From Cloacibacterium sp047601505 (lineage in GTDB: Bacteria > Bacteroidota > Bacteroidia > Flavobacteriales > Weeksellaceae), in contig NZ_JASGJD010000001.1 of assembly GCF_047601505.1 (NCBI RefSeq), positions 1,116,001-1,180,000 on the forward strand: DNA of 64,000 bases. The letters are read 5' to 3'. Made by a program: the position numbers and the translations under genes. Shown piece by piece: positions 56,373 to 64,000 of this stretch (position 1 is the stretch's first letter; every line of letters begins with the position of its first letter). The notes under the pieces are model-generated. The model was not told where the DNA came from. It did no database searches and was given only the letters and a program-made list of their open reading frames with translations.

Positions 56373-56566
56373 CTGGTAAACAAATATAGCGTTTTATTTG
56401 AGCTATAGCGATAAAAATCGTATTTTTATGTATGCGACATATTCAAGAAATCTCCCTCCATCAGCTACAGTTGAGTAGATTAACGGCTAGTCTATTGATA
56501 CCTCAAAAGCTGAACCCTGTGCGAAGTCGAAGGGCTATCTTGTATCCTAAGGACAAAACGAAAAAA
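56373..56566 (-). repeat. Cassette-spacer repeat, copy 2
   Basis: It aligns with copy 1 over its whole ~194 bases (same CTGGTAAACAAATATAGCG left edge, same GCGAAGTCGAAGGG and GGACAAAACGAAAA right edge). The minus-strand TATATTTG box is at 56381-56388. With copy 3 it also shares an extra CAGACTGTGAAAAAAC block just outside the left edge (56350-). Confidence 0.85.
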
Positions 56567-56579
56567 TTATCGGTAGTTG

Positions 56580-57032
56580 TTATTTGTTTATTGTATTTTG
56601 TTTTACTGCAATTGATTCTAATTTATTTTCAAGTTCTGAAACTTTATTTGTAATGTATATGCTATAAATCGTTAAGCAAATAGTTATAAGTCCAAATAAT
56701 ACTTCCAAAATAGATTTTATGTTTTGTAGATTCTCTTTTAGATTAGCTTTATTATTATTGTTTGTTTCTTCCACAAACGATGTTGTTCTAACAAATACAG
56801 TTCCCTTTTGTGTTATTTTTCCTAACAGACTATTTGTAGGATTTAGCTCAATGTATCCGTTTAAATTTAATTTTTGTGTTGCTATTTCAAAAGGCTCAAA
56901 TGGAAAAGGTAATTCAATTTGTGCTTGGTCTAGGTCAACTTCATTATCATCATATCTTCTCCAATATAAATATCGTAAAATTTCATCACAGATTTCATCT
57001 AAGTCAAATTTAGTTTCAATAGGGTAAGTCAT
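56580..57032 (-). CDS. Hypothetical winged-helix-like membrane protein
   Basis: 150 residues. The first ~80 (EICDEILRYLYWRRYDD, FPFEPFEIATQKLNLNGYIEL, GKITQKGTVFVR) look like a winged-helix domain. A polar stretch follows, then one membrane helix (~108-128) and a short coiled-coil end. The arrangement suggests a membrane-tethered DNA- or ligand-binding protein. Its stop lies 13 bases beyond repeat copy 2. Family unknown. Confidence 0.6.
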   Translation of the reverse strand: MTYPIETKFDLDEICDEILRYLYWRRYDDNEVDLDQAQIELPFPFEPFEIATQKLNLNGYIELNPTNSLLGKITQKGTVFVRTTSFVEETNNNNKANLKENLQNIKSILEVLFGLITICLTIYSIYITNKVSELENKLESIAVKQNTINK

Positions 57033-57470
57033 GTTTTGATACTATTTTTCTTTTTGTTTAACTTGGAACATATATTAAGGTGTCAGAAATATGTGAAGTG
57101 AAATTTTTATTTTCTGTATTATATTCCTGAAATGCTTTTTGTTAGCAAGTGTTTTTTTTAATTCTGACTAACGTCAAATTTAGTGATTTGTTTTTTAATT
57201 CTTTTAATGATTCCGATTTTTCTTTTTTCGTCAAGGAACAGGTATTGTGTAGATGGATTATAGTTTTGCCCTTGCTCCTTGCTATCCGAAGTTAAAAACT
57301 TCGGAGCGTGATAATAAAAATGGTCAAAGTAAATTTCAAATTTCTAAATCGCTAAAAAATAAACCTCTCTAAAATTGCTTCTAAAGAGGTCAAATTTTAT
57401 ACTTTTTTAATGATTATTTTCTAAAAAGAGGAGTTGTGCAACAGCTACCGTTAGCGGTTCGGGCTTGTTG
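57033..57470. other. Intergenic region with REP-like hairpin
   Basis: No gene is visible. A GTTTAAC (GTTAAAC on the minus strand, 57056-57062) lies 24 bases before the neighbouring gene and fits GTTRRRY. The hairpin TCCGAAGTT/AACTTCGGA is at 57285-57305. Near the right end, AACAGCTACCGTTAGCGG (57440-57457 region) looks like the flank of a cassette. Confidence 0.5.
57285..57305. repeat. TCCGAAGTT hairpin, copy 1
   Basis: TCCGAAGTT and AACTTCGGA form a 9-bp stem with a 3-base loop, flanked by TTGCTA and GCG. It is the same unit as at 59611 and 59711. Confidence 0.8.
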
Positions 57471-58331
57471 TTAATCTTTGTTGTCTTTTCGGTTTAATAA
57501 TGGTCTGTGTTTTTTAATTAAATATTCTTCCAATTCATATCGTCCAAATGCAACCGGAAAAAGTGTCACTTTACACGTTTTTAAATATTCAGTTACTTTT
57601 CTGTCTTCTGTTTCGCTAAAATATCGTTTTTTGCCTTTAATTTCTTGTAGTTCGAAACCTAAAATGTCTGTTCCGATGTGTCTTCGAAGTGCAGAAAAAT
57701 AAGTTCTTCCGCTATGAGTTTTTATACGTTCGCCAATGTCAGAACTTTCTCCGATATAAATTAGTTTATTTGATTTGTCTTTCACAAGATAAAGTCCAGC
57801 CGAACTAAAAATTTTTGTTTCAAACCAAGAAGTAAAATTCGATTTTAGGATTTTAATTTCCCCTTCTTCTAAAAGTTGTAAATAATTTTCTTGAACGGCA
57901 TTCCAAAGTCCTTTCTGGTCAGCAATCGCAAACTTTTTACGTTTGTCAAGTTGGAAGCCGTTAAGTTTTGTTGGCAAGTTTACAATTCCAAATTCTTCTA
58001 CTTCTTTTCGTCCAATATTTGTCGAAATAAATTGAATTTTAAATTTGTCAATTGTCGTAGATTTTGCAAGTTGATTTGTAGAGTTTAGTTTCTCAAAATT
58101 CTTGTAAAAAGTTGATGTTGTTGGCTTGAATTGTTGTTTAAGTCTTTTAATAAGTTCTTTACCTTCTCCAACATAAAACGGAACTTTGTCAAGCGATATT
58201 AGGTAATTTCCAAAACCTTTTTCACTTACTGTCGAAGTGTCGCAAAACGGTTGAGTTTTCAATTTGTTAAGTCCACACGATAAAATTTCGTCTGATTGTT
58301 TTTGAATAATATCCCAACTAAATTTCGCCAT
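57471..58331 (-). CDS. Protein with two GIY-YIG nuclease domains
   Basis: 286 residues. The C-terminal domain (~178-286) has LYL (180-182), YIG (192-194), R202, E268/E269 and N280, a full GIY-YIG active site. The N-terminal half (~40-130) carries a second related set: NYL (42-44), YVG (53-55), R63, E112/E113, N124. The two could act as a nuclease and a pseudo-nuclease, or as two cutting sites. It differs in base usage from its neighbours and lies within the accessory segment. Its target is unknown; restriction or defence is plausible. Confidence 0.82.
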   Translation of the reverse strand: MAKFSWDIIQKQSDEILSCGLNKLKTQPFCDTSTVSEKGFGNYLISLDKVPFYVGEGKELIKRLKQQFKPTTSTFYKNFEKLNSTNQLAKSTTIDKFKIQFISTNIGRKEVEEFGIVNLPTKLNGFQLDKRKKFAIADQKGLWNAVQENYLQLLEEGEIKILKSNFTSWFETKIFSSAGLYLVKDKSNKLIYIGESSDIGERIKTHSGRTYFSALRRHIGTDILGFELQEIKGKKRYFSETEDRKVTEYLKTCKVTLFPVAFGRYELEEYLIKKHRPLLNRKDNKD

Positions 58332-58561
58332 TTTTTATTGTCAGTTTTCGTTTTAAGTTCGGTCGTTGTAGCCTGACTGCTAACGACTCGGCGGCTTTGC
58401 GAAGTTTTCACAGGAAGCCTTGCTTCCATGGGAAAATTTTGCAAAAATACTTTTTGAGTTAGCTCAGCGTTCGTTTTTTTTGTTTTGTAAATTTAATAAA
58501 AAAACAACCTGTTTTCACAAAAAAAAAGACCTTTCTAGAAGTCTCTTCAATATCTTTAAAA
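58332..58561. other. Intergenic flank of the GIY-YIG gene
   Basis: Contains GCTAACGACTCGGCGG (58379-58394), GAAGCCTTGCTTCC (58409-58422, an inverted repeat) and T/A runs. No gene is visible. The CTAACG element recalls recombination-core sequences but does not strictly fit the attC consensus. Confidence 0.4.
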
Positions 58562-58784
58562 ACTTTTTACTATAAACCCATAATGCTTAAAAAAGCTACC
58601 GAAATTTGGAAAAGTAAACTCCCATTTTTAAATGAAAAAGAAGCACATGAGCTTGCCACAACGATTTCCTTTTTCTGGTGGAGAAATGGAAAATATTGCC
58701 ATAAAATGTATGATAAATGTACTATTAACCAATTCTGAAACTACTTTTCAGCAAGCGCTAGAATTCTGTAAATATGAAAAGTGA
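58562..58784 (+). pseudogene. Relic of an AAA+ ATPase C-terminus
   Basis: Frame 58562-58680 or so reads KPIMLKKATEIWKSKLP and ...EKEAHELATTISF. Removing one T from the T5 run (58671-58675 region) it continues FSGGEMENIAIKCMINVLL and ends LEFCKYEK then TGA at 58782. FSGG(E/Q)xxNI is the C-terminal signature of AAA+ family ATPases. The ~75 codons present lack both Walker motifs, so this is a decayed 3' end. Confidence 0.7.
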
Positions 58785-58824
58785 AAAGAAGATAAAAACA
58801 CTAACAAAATTGGGTTTTAAAGTT

Positions 58825-58832
58825 TAAATTTG
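58825..58832 (+). promoter_or_regulatory. Putative -7 element TAAATTTG
   Basis: It lies 16 bases before the start of the UDG-like gene, fitting TAnnTTTG. Confidence 0.4.
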
Positions 58833-58848
58833 TAAGAAATTAATAATT

Positions 58849-59595
58849 ATGAAAAAAATGAACTTTAAAGAAGTAATCAAAAAACTAAACCAAATTGAAA
58901 ATGAAATTTTTAATTTGGCTTATACAGTTGTTGATGGTGCTATTGACAACGAAAAATTTCTAAATAACAAATTAAGAATTACTTGGTTTTTAAAAGAACC
59001 TTATTCAGACGAAGAACATTCTTGGAAATATCGAGATGTTTTTACTTTAACTGATGAAAATATTAAAAATGATGAAGATTTATATGATGTATGGTTTAAA
59101 GATGTTGCCAGAAATACATGGCAACCAATTATATATGTTTCATATGGTATTTTAAATAGTTTTAAAACATGGAGTGAAATGTCGTATATAAGGGAAAATA
59201 GAGACATGTGTGATGTAATTCAAGAAATTTCAATAATAAATTCAAATAAAAATTTTTCAGAGACTGGCACTTTTTCACTTCAAGAAAATATTAAAACTGG
59301 ATTTGACAAATTTGAAAATATTATAAAACAACAAATTGAATTACTTAATCCTAATGTTTTGATTTTTGGAAATACTTTCAATGAATACTATAAAAAATTA
59401 TTAAAAATTGAAGAAAAACATAAAGTAAAAGAATTATCTAAATCAGATATAATTAATGTTTATTTTAAAGAAGGAAAAATATTTTTAGATGTATGGCATC
59501 CTTCTCAAAGAGGTAAAGCTTCACGTGAAGAATATGTTAATTCGATAATTAATTCTGTAAAAGAATTTGAAAATAAATTAAACTTTATTTCCTAA
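58849..59595 (+). CDS. UDG-fold-like hypothetical protein
   Basis: 248 residues, no signal peptide. Motifs in the order of the uracil-DNA-glycosylase superfamily are LRITWFLKEPYSDEEHSW (~42-59), ISIINSNKNF (~127-136), LLNPNVLIFGNTFNEYYKKLL (~164-184) and DVWHPSQRGKAS near the end. No exact UDG family catalytic Asp could be placed. It may be a DNA-repair or nucleic-acid-binding enzyme. It follows the AAA relic and is followed by a C12 tract. Confidence 0.5.
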   Translation: MKKMNFKEVIKKLNQIENEIFNLAYTVVDGAIDNEKFLNNKLRITWFLKEPYSDEEHSWKYRDVFTLTDENIKNDEDLYDVWFKDVARNTWQPIIYVSYGILNSFKTWSEMSYIRENRDMCDVIQEISIINSNKNFSETGTFSLQENIKTGFDKFENIIKQQIELLNPNVLIFGNTFNEYYKKLLKIEEKHKVKELSKSDIINVYFKEGKIFLDVWHPSQRGKASREEYVNSIINSVKEFENKLNFIS

Positions 59596-59610
59596 CCGCC
59601 CCCCCCCCCC

Positions 59611-59639
59611 TGCTCTCCGAAGTTACAAACTTCGGAGCA
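59611..59639. repeat. TCCGAAGTT hairpin, copy 2
   Basis: TGCTCTCCGAAGTT...AACTTCGGAGCA with a 3-base loop and a 2-base bulge. It directly follows the C12 tract. Confidence 0.85.
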
Positions 59640-59710
59640 TTTAAGTAAAAATATTCAAAGTAACTTTCAAATTTTTCAATCACCTTAAAACTTCAATTCA
59701 AAACTTCCCC

Positions 59711-59739
59711 TGCTCTCCGAAGTTTGTAACTTCGGAGCA
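59711..59739. repeat. TCCGAAGTT hairpin, copy 3
   Basis: The same unit as at 59611, 100 bases on, with the loop ACA replaced by TGT. Confidence 0.85.
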
Positions 59740-59950
59740 TAATTAATTAAAAAACGCAACTTTAGCTGAGAATTTCAGTATCAATGTTTTGGTTTAATTT
59801 AGAACGATATCATCCTAAAATCTACTCTATAGCTAAAGCATATCTACTGTATGGCTAAAGTATGAAATCTCACCAATACCAGATGCCAAATTTTATGACA
59901 AGTTTTGGTACTATTGCAGATAATAACAGACTGTGAAAAAACATCACAAA

Positions 59951-60143
59951 CTGGTAAACAAATATAGCGTTTTATTTGAGCTATAGCGATAAAAATCGTA
60001 TTTATATATATGTGATATATTCAAGGAATTTCCATCCATCAGCTACAGTTGAGTAGTTTAGAAGATAAGATAACGGCTGATAATCTTGTTCGGTTTATTG
60101 ACGCCCCAAAGCAGAACAGGAAATGGCGAAAGGGGCTTTTTGG
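59951..60143 (-). repeat. Cassette-spacer repeat, copy 3 (diverged right end)
   Basis: CTGGTAAACAAATATAGCG, the ATAAAAATCGTATT block and CATCAGCTACAGTTGAGTAG match copy 2 closely. The right part is diverged (CAGAACAGGAAATGGCGAAAGG). The minus-strand box TATATTTG is at 59959-59966. No minus-strand gene lies next to it. Confidence 0.8.
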
Positions 60144-60310
60144 TATTAAATATAAATTGTATTTTAACGCTCAATGTTAATTCTCTTTAAGCAATTAAAG
60201 ATTTGTATAAGTATTTAAATAAATCATCAACTTTTTTTAAATTTTAGATTAGTAGAAAAAACAATACTTGTTTTTACATTTTTCCATAACTTTTACTTAA
60301 TTCTATTTAT

Positions 60311-60318
60311 TATCTTTG
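60311..60318 (+). promoter_or_regulatory. Putative -7 element of the hsdM operon
   Basis: TATCTTTG, 25 bases before the hsdM ATG. An upstream ATG at 60331 gives only a 6-codon frame that overlaps the hsdM start. Confidence 0.45.
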
Positions 60319-60343
60319 ATGTTTAATAAAATGGAAAATCTAA

Positions 60344-62533
60344 ATGGCTAAAACCGATACATCCACCTTTGAACAAAAACTATTTAAATCTGCGGATAAA
60401 CTGCGTAAAAATATAGATGCAGCAGAATACAAGCACGTAGTTCTTGGATTGATTTTTTTAAAATATATTTCTGAATCTTTTTCTGAAAAATATGAAGAAC
60501 TAGACAAAGACGAATATTCTGACCCTGAAGATAGAGATGAATACATCGCAGCTAATATTTTCTTTGTACCTAAAGATGCCCGTTGGAGTCATATTCACGC
60601 CAATGCCAAACTGCCAACGATTGGGCAAACCATAGATGAAGCAATGGAAGCTATTGAAAGGGAGAATAAAGAACTAAAAAATGTACTCCCTCAAGTATAT
60701 GGTAAAGCCAATCTAGATAAAACTTCCCTTGGCGAATTGATAGACCTTATTTCTAATACCGATTTACAAGCAGAAAATGATAATTCTAAAGACCTTTTTG
60801 GTAGAGTTTACGAATATTTTTTAGGTGAATTTGCCAATGCAGAGGGTAAAAAAGGCGGACAATTCTATACCCCAAAAGCCATTGTAAAACTAATGGTAGA
60901 AATGATAGAACCCTACAAAGGCAGAGTGTATGACCCTGCCAGTGGAAGTGGCGGTATGTTTGTAATGAGCGAAAAATTTGTTTTAGAACATCGTGGTAGA
61001 ATTAATGATATTACGGTGTACGGACAAGAAAGCAACCAAACCACTTGGAAACTCTCTAAAATGAACCTTGCCATCAGAAACATCAATTCTAAATTTGTAG
61101 CTTGGAACAGTGAAGGTTCTTTTCTAAAAGATGCTCACCCAGATTTAAAAGCTGATTTTATTCTTGCCAATCCACCTTTTAACCAAAGCGATTGGGGTAT
61201 TGATATTTTGCAGGAAGACGGGCGTTGGAAATATGGTGTACCACCCAATGGAAATGCCAATTATGGTTGGCTGCAACATATGTTGTATCACCTTTCACCA
61301 AAAGGGGTTATGGCAACCGTTCTCAGTAATGGTTCTCTCAGTTCTAATACTTCCGGTGAGGGCGAGATTAGAAAAAATATGATTTTGTCAGATTTGGTAG
61401 AATGTATTGTGGCTTTACCAAAACAGTTGTTTTACAATACAGGAATACCGGCGTGTATTTGGATAATGCGCCGAGACAAAAATCACCATAACCGTGAAGT
61501 TCTTTTTATAGATGCCAGCGAAATGGGATATATGAAAGACCGTGTACATCGTGATTTATCAGATGATGATGTGGATAAAATAAAAGAAACTTATCATAAT
61601 TGGAGAAAAGGTGAAAATTATCATAACCAAAAAGGGTATTGTAAGAGTGCTACAATAGAAGAAATTGAAAAGCATGGTTATATACTTACTCCTGGACGAT
61701 ATGTAGGAATGGAAGAGTATGATAATGATAATATTTCTTTTACGTCAGAATTAATTTGTATCAATAAAACTTTAAGAGAATTCACGAATAAAGATGCAGA
61801 ATTAAATGATAAAATTTCTAAACAATTGAATCAATATTTTCCACATATTAACTGGGACAATATGAATTTTTCATCAAATGAAATTTTAGAACACACAGCA
61901 AAAGTTATTTTTAAAGAATGGTTTGATAAATATAAAACTGATGACAAGTTGCCTGAAGGCTGGAAAGTTGATACTATTGGTAGTTTAATTGATATTAAGA
62001 GAGGTGGTTCTCCTAGACCAATACAAGATTTTATTTCAGAAAGTGGATATAGATGGCTGAAAATTTCTGATGCTACAGCTACTGATTCGCCTTATATTTT
62101 TAGAATAAAAGAATGCATAATAAAAGAAGGATTAAATAAAACAGTTTTAAAAAAAGCTGGTGATTTAGTCCTTTCGAATAGTGCAACTCCTGGAATTCCA
62201 AAGTTTTTAGCTGTTGATACATGCATACACGATGGTTGGTTGCATTTTCCTTCGTCTAAAGTTTCAAATGAATATCTCTATTTATTGTTTTTAAGCATAC
62301 GTCCTAAACTTGTACAGCAAGGTAGTGGTAGTGTTTTTACAAATTTAAAAACAGATATTCTTAGACAATACGAAATAGTTATACCAGATGAGAAAACATT
62401 TAAAGAGTTTGACAAACTAATAAAACCAATTTTTGAAAGGATATATTCTAACTCTTCTCAAATCCATGAGTTTATAAGAGAAAGGGAACTTCAAATAAAT
62501 GAAAATGATTTAAATGTAGCGACTATTTTATGA
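60344..62533 (+). CDS. hsdM: HsdM methyltransferase fused to a single-TRD HsdS half
   Basis: 729 residues, ~200 longer than HsdM. Residues 1-~455 are a type I N6-adenine methylase: N-terminal HsdM domain (VVLGLIFLKYISESF), SAM motif DPASGSGGMF (197-206), NPPF (276-279) and the HsdM end LTPGRYVG (448-455). After a linker with AKVIFKEWFDKY, LPEGW (536-540) begins a specificity segment with one target-recognition domain (RGGSPRPIQ, RWLKISDATA, GSGSVFTNLKTDILRQYEIVIP). Normal HsdS has two such domains. The fused product could pair M and S as dimers and read a symmetrical site. The next genes overlap or nearly abut it. Confidence 0.88.
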   Translation: MAKTDTSTFEQKLFKSADKLRKNIDAAEYKHVVLGLIFLKYISESFSEKYEELDKDEYSDPEDRDEYIAANIFFVPKDARWSHIHANAKLPTIGQTIDEAMEAIERENKELKNVLPQVYGKANLDKTSLGELIDLISNTDLQAENDNSKDLFGRVYEYFLGEFANAEGKKGGQFYTPKAIVKLMVEMIEPYKGRVYDPASGSGGMFVMSEKFVLEHRGRINDITVYGQESNQTTWKLSKMNLAIRNINSKFVAWNSEGSFLKDAHPDLKADFILANPPFNQSDWGIDILQEDGRWKYGVPPNGNANYGWLQHMLYHLSPKGVMATVLSNGSLSSNTSGEGEIRKNMILSDLVECIVALPKQLFYNTGIPACIWIMRRDKNHHNREVLFIDASEMGYMKDRVHRDLSDDDVDKIKETYHNWRKGENYHNQKGYCKSATIEEIEKHGYILTPGRYVGMEEYDNDNISFTSELICINKTLREFTNKDAELNDKISKQLNQYFPHINWDNMNFSSNEILEHTAKVIFKEWFDKYKTDDKLPEGWKVDTIGSLIDIKRGGSPRPIQDFISESGYRWLKISDATATDSPYIFRIKECIIKEGLNKTVLKKAGDLVLSNSATPGIPKFLAVDTCIHDGWLHFPSSKVSNEYLYLLFLSIRPKLVQQGSGSVFTNLKTDILRQYEIVIPDEKTFKEFDKLIKPIFERIYSNSSQIHEFIRERELQINENDLNVATIL

Positions 62534-63543
62534 AAGAAAAAGTAATATTTGATACAAATACTTTACGGAATCCAGAAATCAATAAATTTCTAGGCAATAG
62601 AAAAGAGTTAGAACTTTTTGTACAGGATGCAGATATTATAATACCATTGACTGTTGTTGAAGAAATTAAAAGACAGAAAAGAACAAAATTAAAGAGCAAT
62701 AAAGACAGTTTTATTTCAAACCCTTTTCACAGACTAAGAGAAATAAATGAAGAAGAAACCAAAGCTTTTGATATTGATGCTTATATAGAAAAACTTATTG
62801 ATGAAGAAACAATATCTTTTGAGATTATTGATATAAAAAATAATGATGTATTACCTTTAATTAAGGAATTGGCTATTAGCAAACAGCCACCTTTTGAGCC
62901 AAAAGATGATACAGATAAAGGTTTTAAAGATGCTCTTATTTATTTTTCAGTCTTAGAGTATTTACAAGAAATACCTGATAAATATGTTTTTCTTTGCGCA
63001 AAAGATAATAGGTTAGAAGAAGCATTCAAAGACAATCCAAATGTAATTGTCGTTAAAGATTACGAAGAATTTAAACAATACAGCGTTTCTCAATTTTTTG
63101 ATGAGTACTTTATTCAAAAACTGAAAGATGAGCTAGGCTTTGAAATAACTAAAGATAATATTAAAGAATATTGGATTAATATCAATGATAATAAAGTACT
63201 TCTAATAAAAAAGGATGATGAAGAATATGTGGTTGAGACGGATTCGGGAGAAATTATAGGCTTTTGTAGCAAAAAAGATTTTATAGAAAACATTGAAAAG
63301 TTAATTTTATCACCAAGCTTTGCAACTACACACTATTTAATATCAGAATTAATGTCTTTCCAAAATTATTTTTCATTAGAAGAAATTGAAAAATTACTAA
63401 ATGCTACATATAATAATAACCAAATTGGTTGGATTATAAATGATGATGATATAAAAGAATTTATAGGACGATTATATATTTCAAGCAAAGGAGTTATAAC
63501 AAATAAAGAAACTATAAATTTTTTAGAAGAAATTTTTAAATAA
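62530..63543 (+). CDS. PIN-domain nuclease in the restriction operon
   Basis: 337 residues. The N-terminal PIN domain shows its acidic set: D8 (VIFDTNTLRN), E44/E45 (TVVEEIKRQ), D134 (GFKDALIYF) and D159 (CAKDNRLEEAF). The C-terminal ~150 residues are unrecognised. PIN domains cut RNA with metal ions. The start overlaps hsdM by 4 bases (ATGA), so it is translated with the methylase and is probably an accessory or defence part. Confidence 0.82.
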   Translation: MKEKVIFDTNTLRNPEINKFLGNRKELELFVQDADIIIPLTVVEEIKRQKRTKLKSNKDSFISNPFHRLREINEEETKAFDIDAYIEKLIDEETISFEIIDIKNNDVLPLIKELAISKQPPFEPKDDTDKGFKDALIYFSVLEYLQEIPDKYVFLCAKDNRLEEAFKDNPNVIVVKDYEEFKQYSVSQFFDEYFIQKLKDELGFEITKDNIKEYWININDNKVLLIKKDDEEYVVETDSGEIIGFCSKKDFIENIEKLILSPSFATTHYLISELMSFQNYFSLEEIEKLLNATYNNNQIGWIINDDDIKEFIGRLYISSKGVITNKETINFLEEIFK

Positions 63544-63551
63544 ATTATACC

Positions 63552-64000
63552 ATGGAAGAACCATTTAAACCCTCAAGTCTATCAATCAAAGAATTATTTG
63601 GAAATGCAGATGCCAAATATAAAATACCTCAATATCAAAGACCATATAAATGGGAAGATGAACAGGTTGAATTACTTTGGCAAGATATTTATGAAGCTTA
63701 TGAAAATGGCGAAAGTAACTACTTTTTGGGTTCAATAATTACTGCAAAACCAAGAGATAATGAAAGTACAGCCTATTCAGATGTTGTTGATGGACAACAA
63801 CGTTTAACAACACTGATGATTTTATTCTGTGTTATTAGGGATTTATATCCAGAACTTAATAAAAATGATACAGATGAAACTTCTGTAAAATCTTTTACTA
63901 TTCAACATTCTATTGCAGAATTTGGACAATATGATAGATTAAAACTGTTTACTCATGCTCAACATAGTACTGATTTTGAAACTTATATTCTAAAAGGAAA
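63552..64000 (+). CDS. DUF262 (GmrS-like) protein, 3'-truncated by window edge
   Basis: The frame starts at ATG 63552, 8 bases after the PIN gene, and is open to the window end (149 codons seen). The DUF262 motifs are clear: YKIPQYQRPYKW (~22-33) and DVVDGQQRLTTLMIL (~77-91), the ParB/Srx-like DGQQR nucleotide site. GmrSD-type proteins cut modified DNA or act in restriction systems. Its place in an HsdM operon suggests a shared defence role. The rest, and any hsdR, lie outside. Confidence 0.88.
   Translation, partial: MEEPFKPSSLSIKELFGNADAKYKIPQYQRPYKWEDEQVELLWQDIYEAYENGESNYFLGSIITAKPRDNESTAYSDVVDGQQRLTTLMILFCVIRDLYPELNKNDTDETSVKSFTIQHSIAEFGQYDRLKLFTHAQHSTDFETYILKG

Larger units (their letters stand above)
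59596..60343. other. Repeat-rich gap without a gene
   Basis: Holds a 12-C run (59599-59610), two TCCGAAG hairpins (59611-59639, 59711-59739), direct repeats ATAGCTAAAGCATA / ATGGCTAAAGTATG (59832-59865 region), repeat copy 3 (59951-) and the hsdM promoter. No coding frame is credible. A cassette gene may have been lost here. Confidence 0.6.

Noticed and set aside
57430..57470. Strict attC site beside the GIY-YIG gene
   Set aside because: GTTAGCG does not fit GTTRRRY at the fifth and later positions, so it is used only as weak support for the cassette idea.

Overview
The window comes from the chromosome of a Bacteroidota bacterium, most likely a flavobacterium of the Weeksellaceae (Chryseobacterium/Cloacibacterium-like; genus not resolved). 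The evidence is the low GC content, promoters of the TTG-N17-23-TAnnTTTG type, proteins with type IX secretion (T9SS) C-terminal domains, a SusC/SusD pair, a PID-CTERM-like small protein and the RimO, Ppk1 and DnaK sequences. I found no rRNA, tRNA or CRISPR array.

Region 1 (1-8.5 kb) holds two large T9SS-secreted surface proteins that share a homologous C-terminal module, then a small PID-CTERM-like membrane-anchored protein. Region 2 (8.5-15 kb) is recX followed by a tight glycan operon. It encodes a PglC-like sugar-phosphate transferase, PglD-like acetyltransferase, PglE-like aminotransferase, PglF-like 4,6-dehydratase (broken by one missing T), a WecA-like transferase and RfbC. Together the first four would make undecaprenyl-linked di-N-acetylbacillosamine for O-glycosylation or surface polysaccharide.

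Region 3 (15-39 kb) is ordinary core genome: rimO, an RlpA-like protein, xth, dusB, a large outer-membrane barrel, a T9SS protein with two frameshifts, an M1-peptidase-like protein that has lost its zinc site, a DUF4846 lipoprotein, an AEC transporter, a HlyIII-family protein, a fused pyrE-pyrF, an exported superoxide dismutase, a serine hydrolase, ppk1 and dnaK.

Region 4 (39.2-47.3 kb) is an integrative mobilizable element inserted downstream of dnaK. It carries HTH/excisionase proteins, a tyrosine integrase, a VapE-like ATPase, an iteron-like array of GGTAA/TTACC sites, a toprim primase, a MobC-like protein, a MOBP-type relaxase and an XRE repressor. The repressor's promoter is framed by a perfect 13-bp inverted repeat, and part of that operator recurs upstream of the replication genes. 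There is no type IV secretion system, so transfer would need a helper. Region 5 (47.5-54.4 kb) has a small DUF6520-like gene with a stop codon in its signal peptide and, on the minus strand, a TlpA-SusC-SusD operon with a long, hairpin-rich leader.

Region 6 (54.4-60.2 kb) is an accessory segment. Small, mostly unrecognised minus-strand genes are separated by related intergenic units of about 190 bp, each with an outward TATATTTG promoter and, in some, an integron-like GTTRRRY core. This is the best candidate for an undescribed cassette-like system. It also has a protein with two GIY-YIG domains, a UDG-like protein, an AAA-ATPase relic and REP-like hairpins. Region 7 (60.3 kb to the end) starts a restriction-modification operon: an HsdM methylase fused to a single-TRD HsdS half, a PIN-domain nuclease and a DUF262 protein cut by the window end.

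Three genes carry single-base indels. They may be sequencing errors or recent decay and should be checked against reads.
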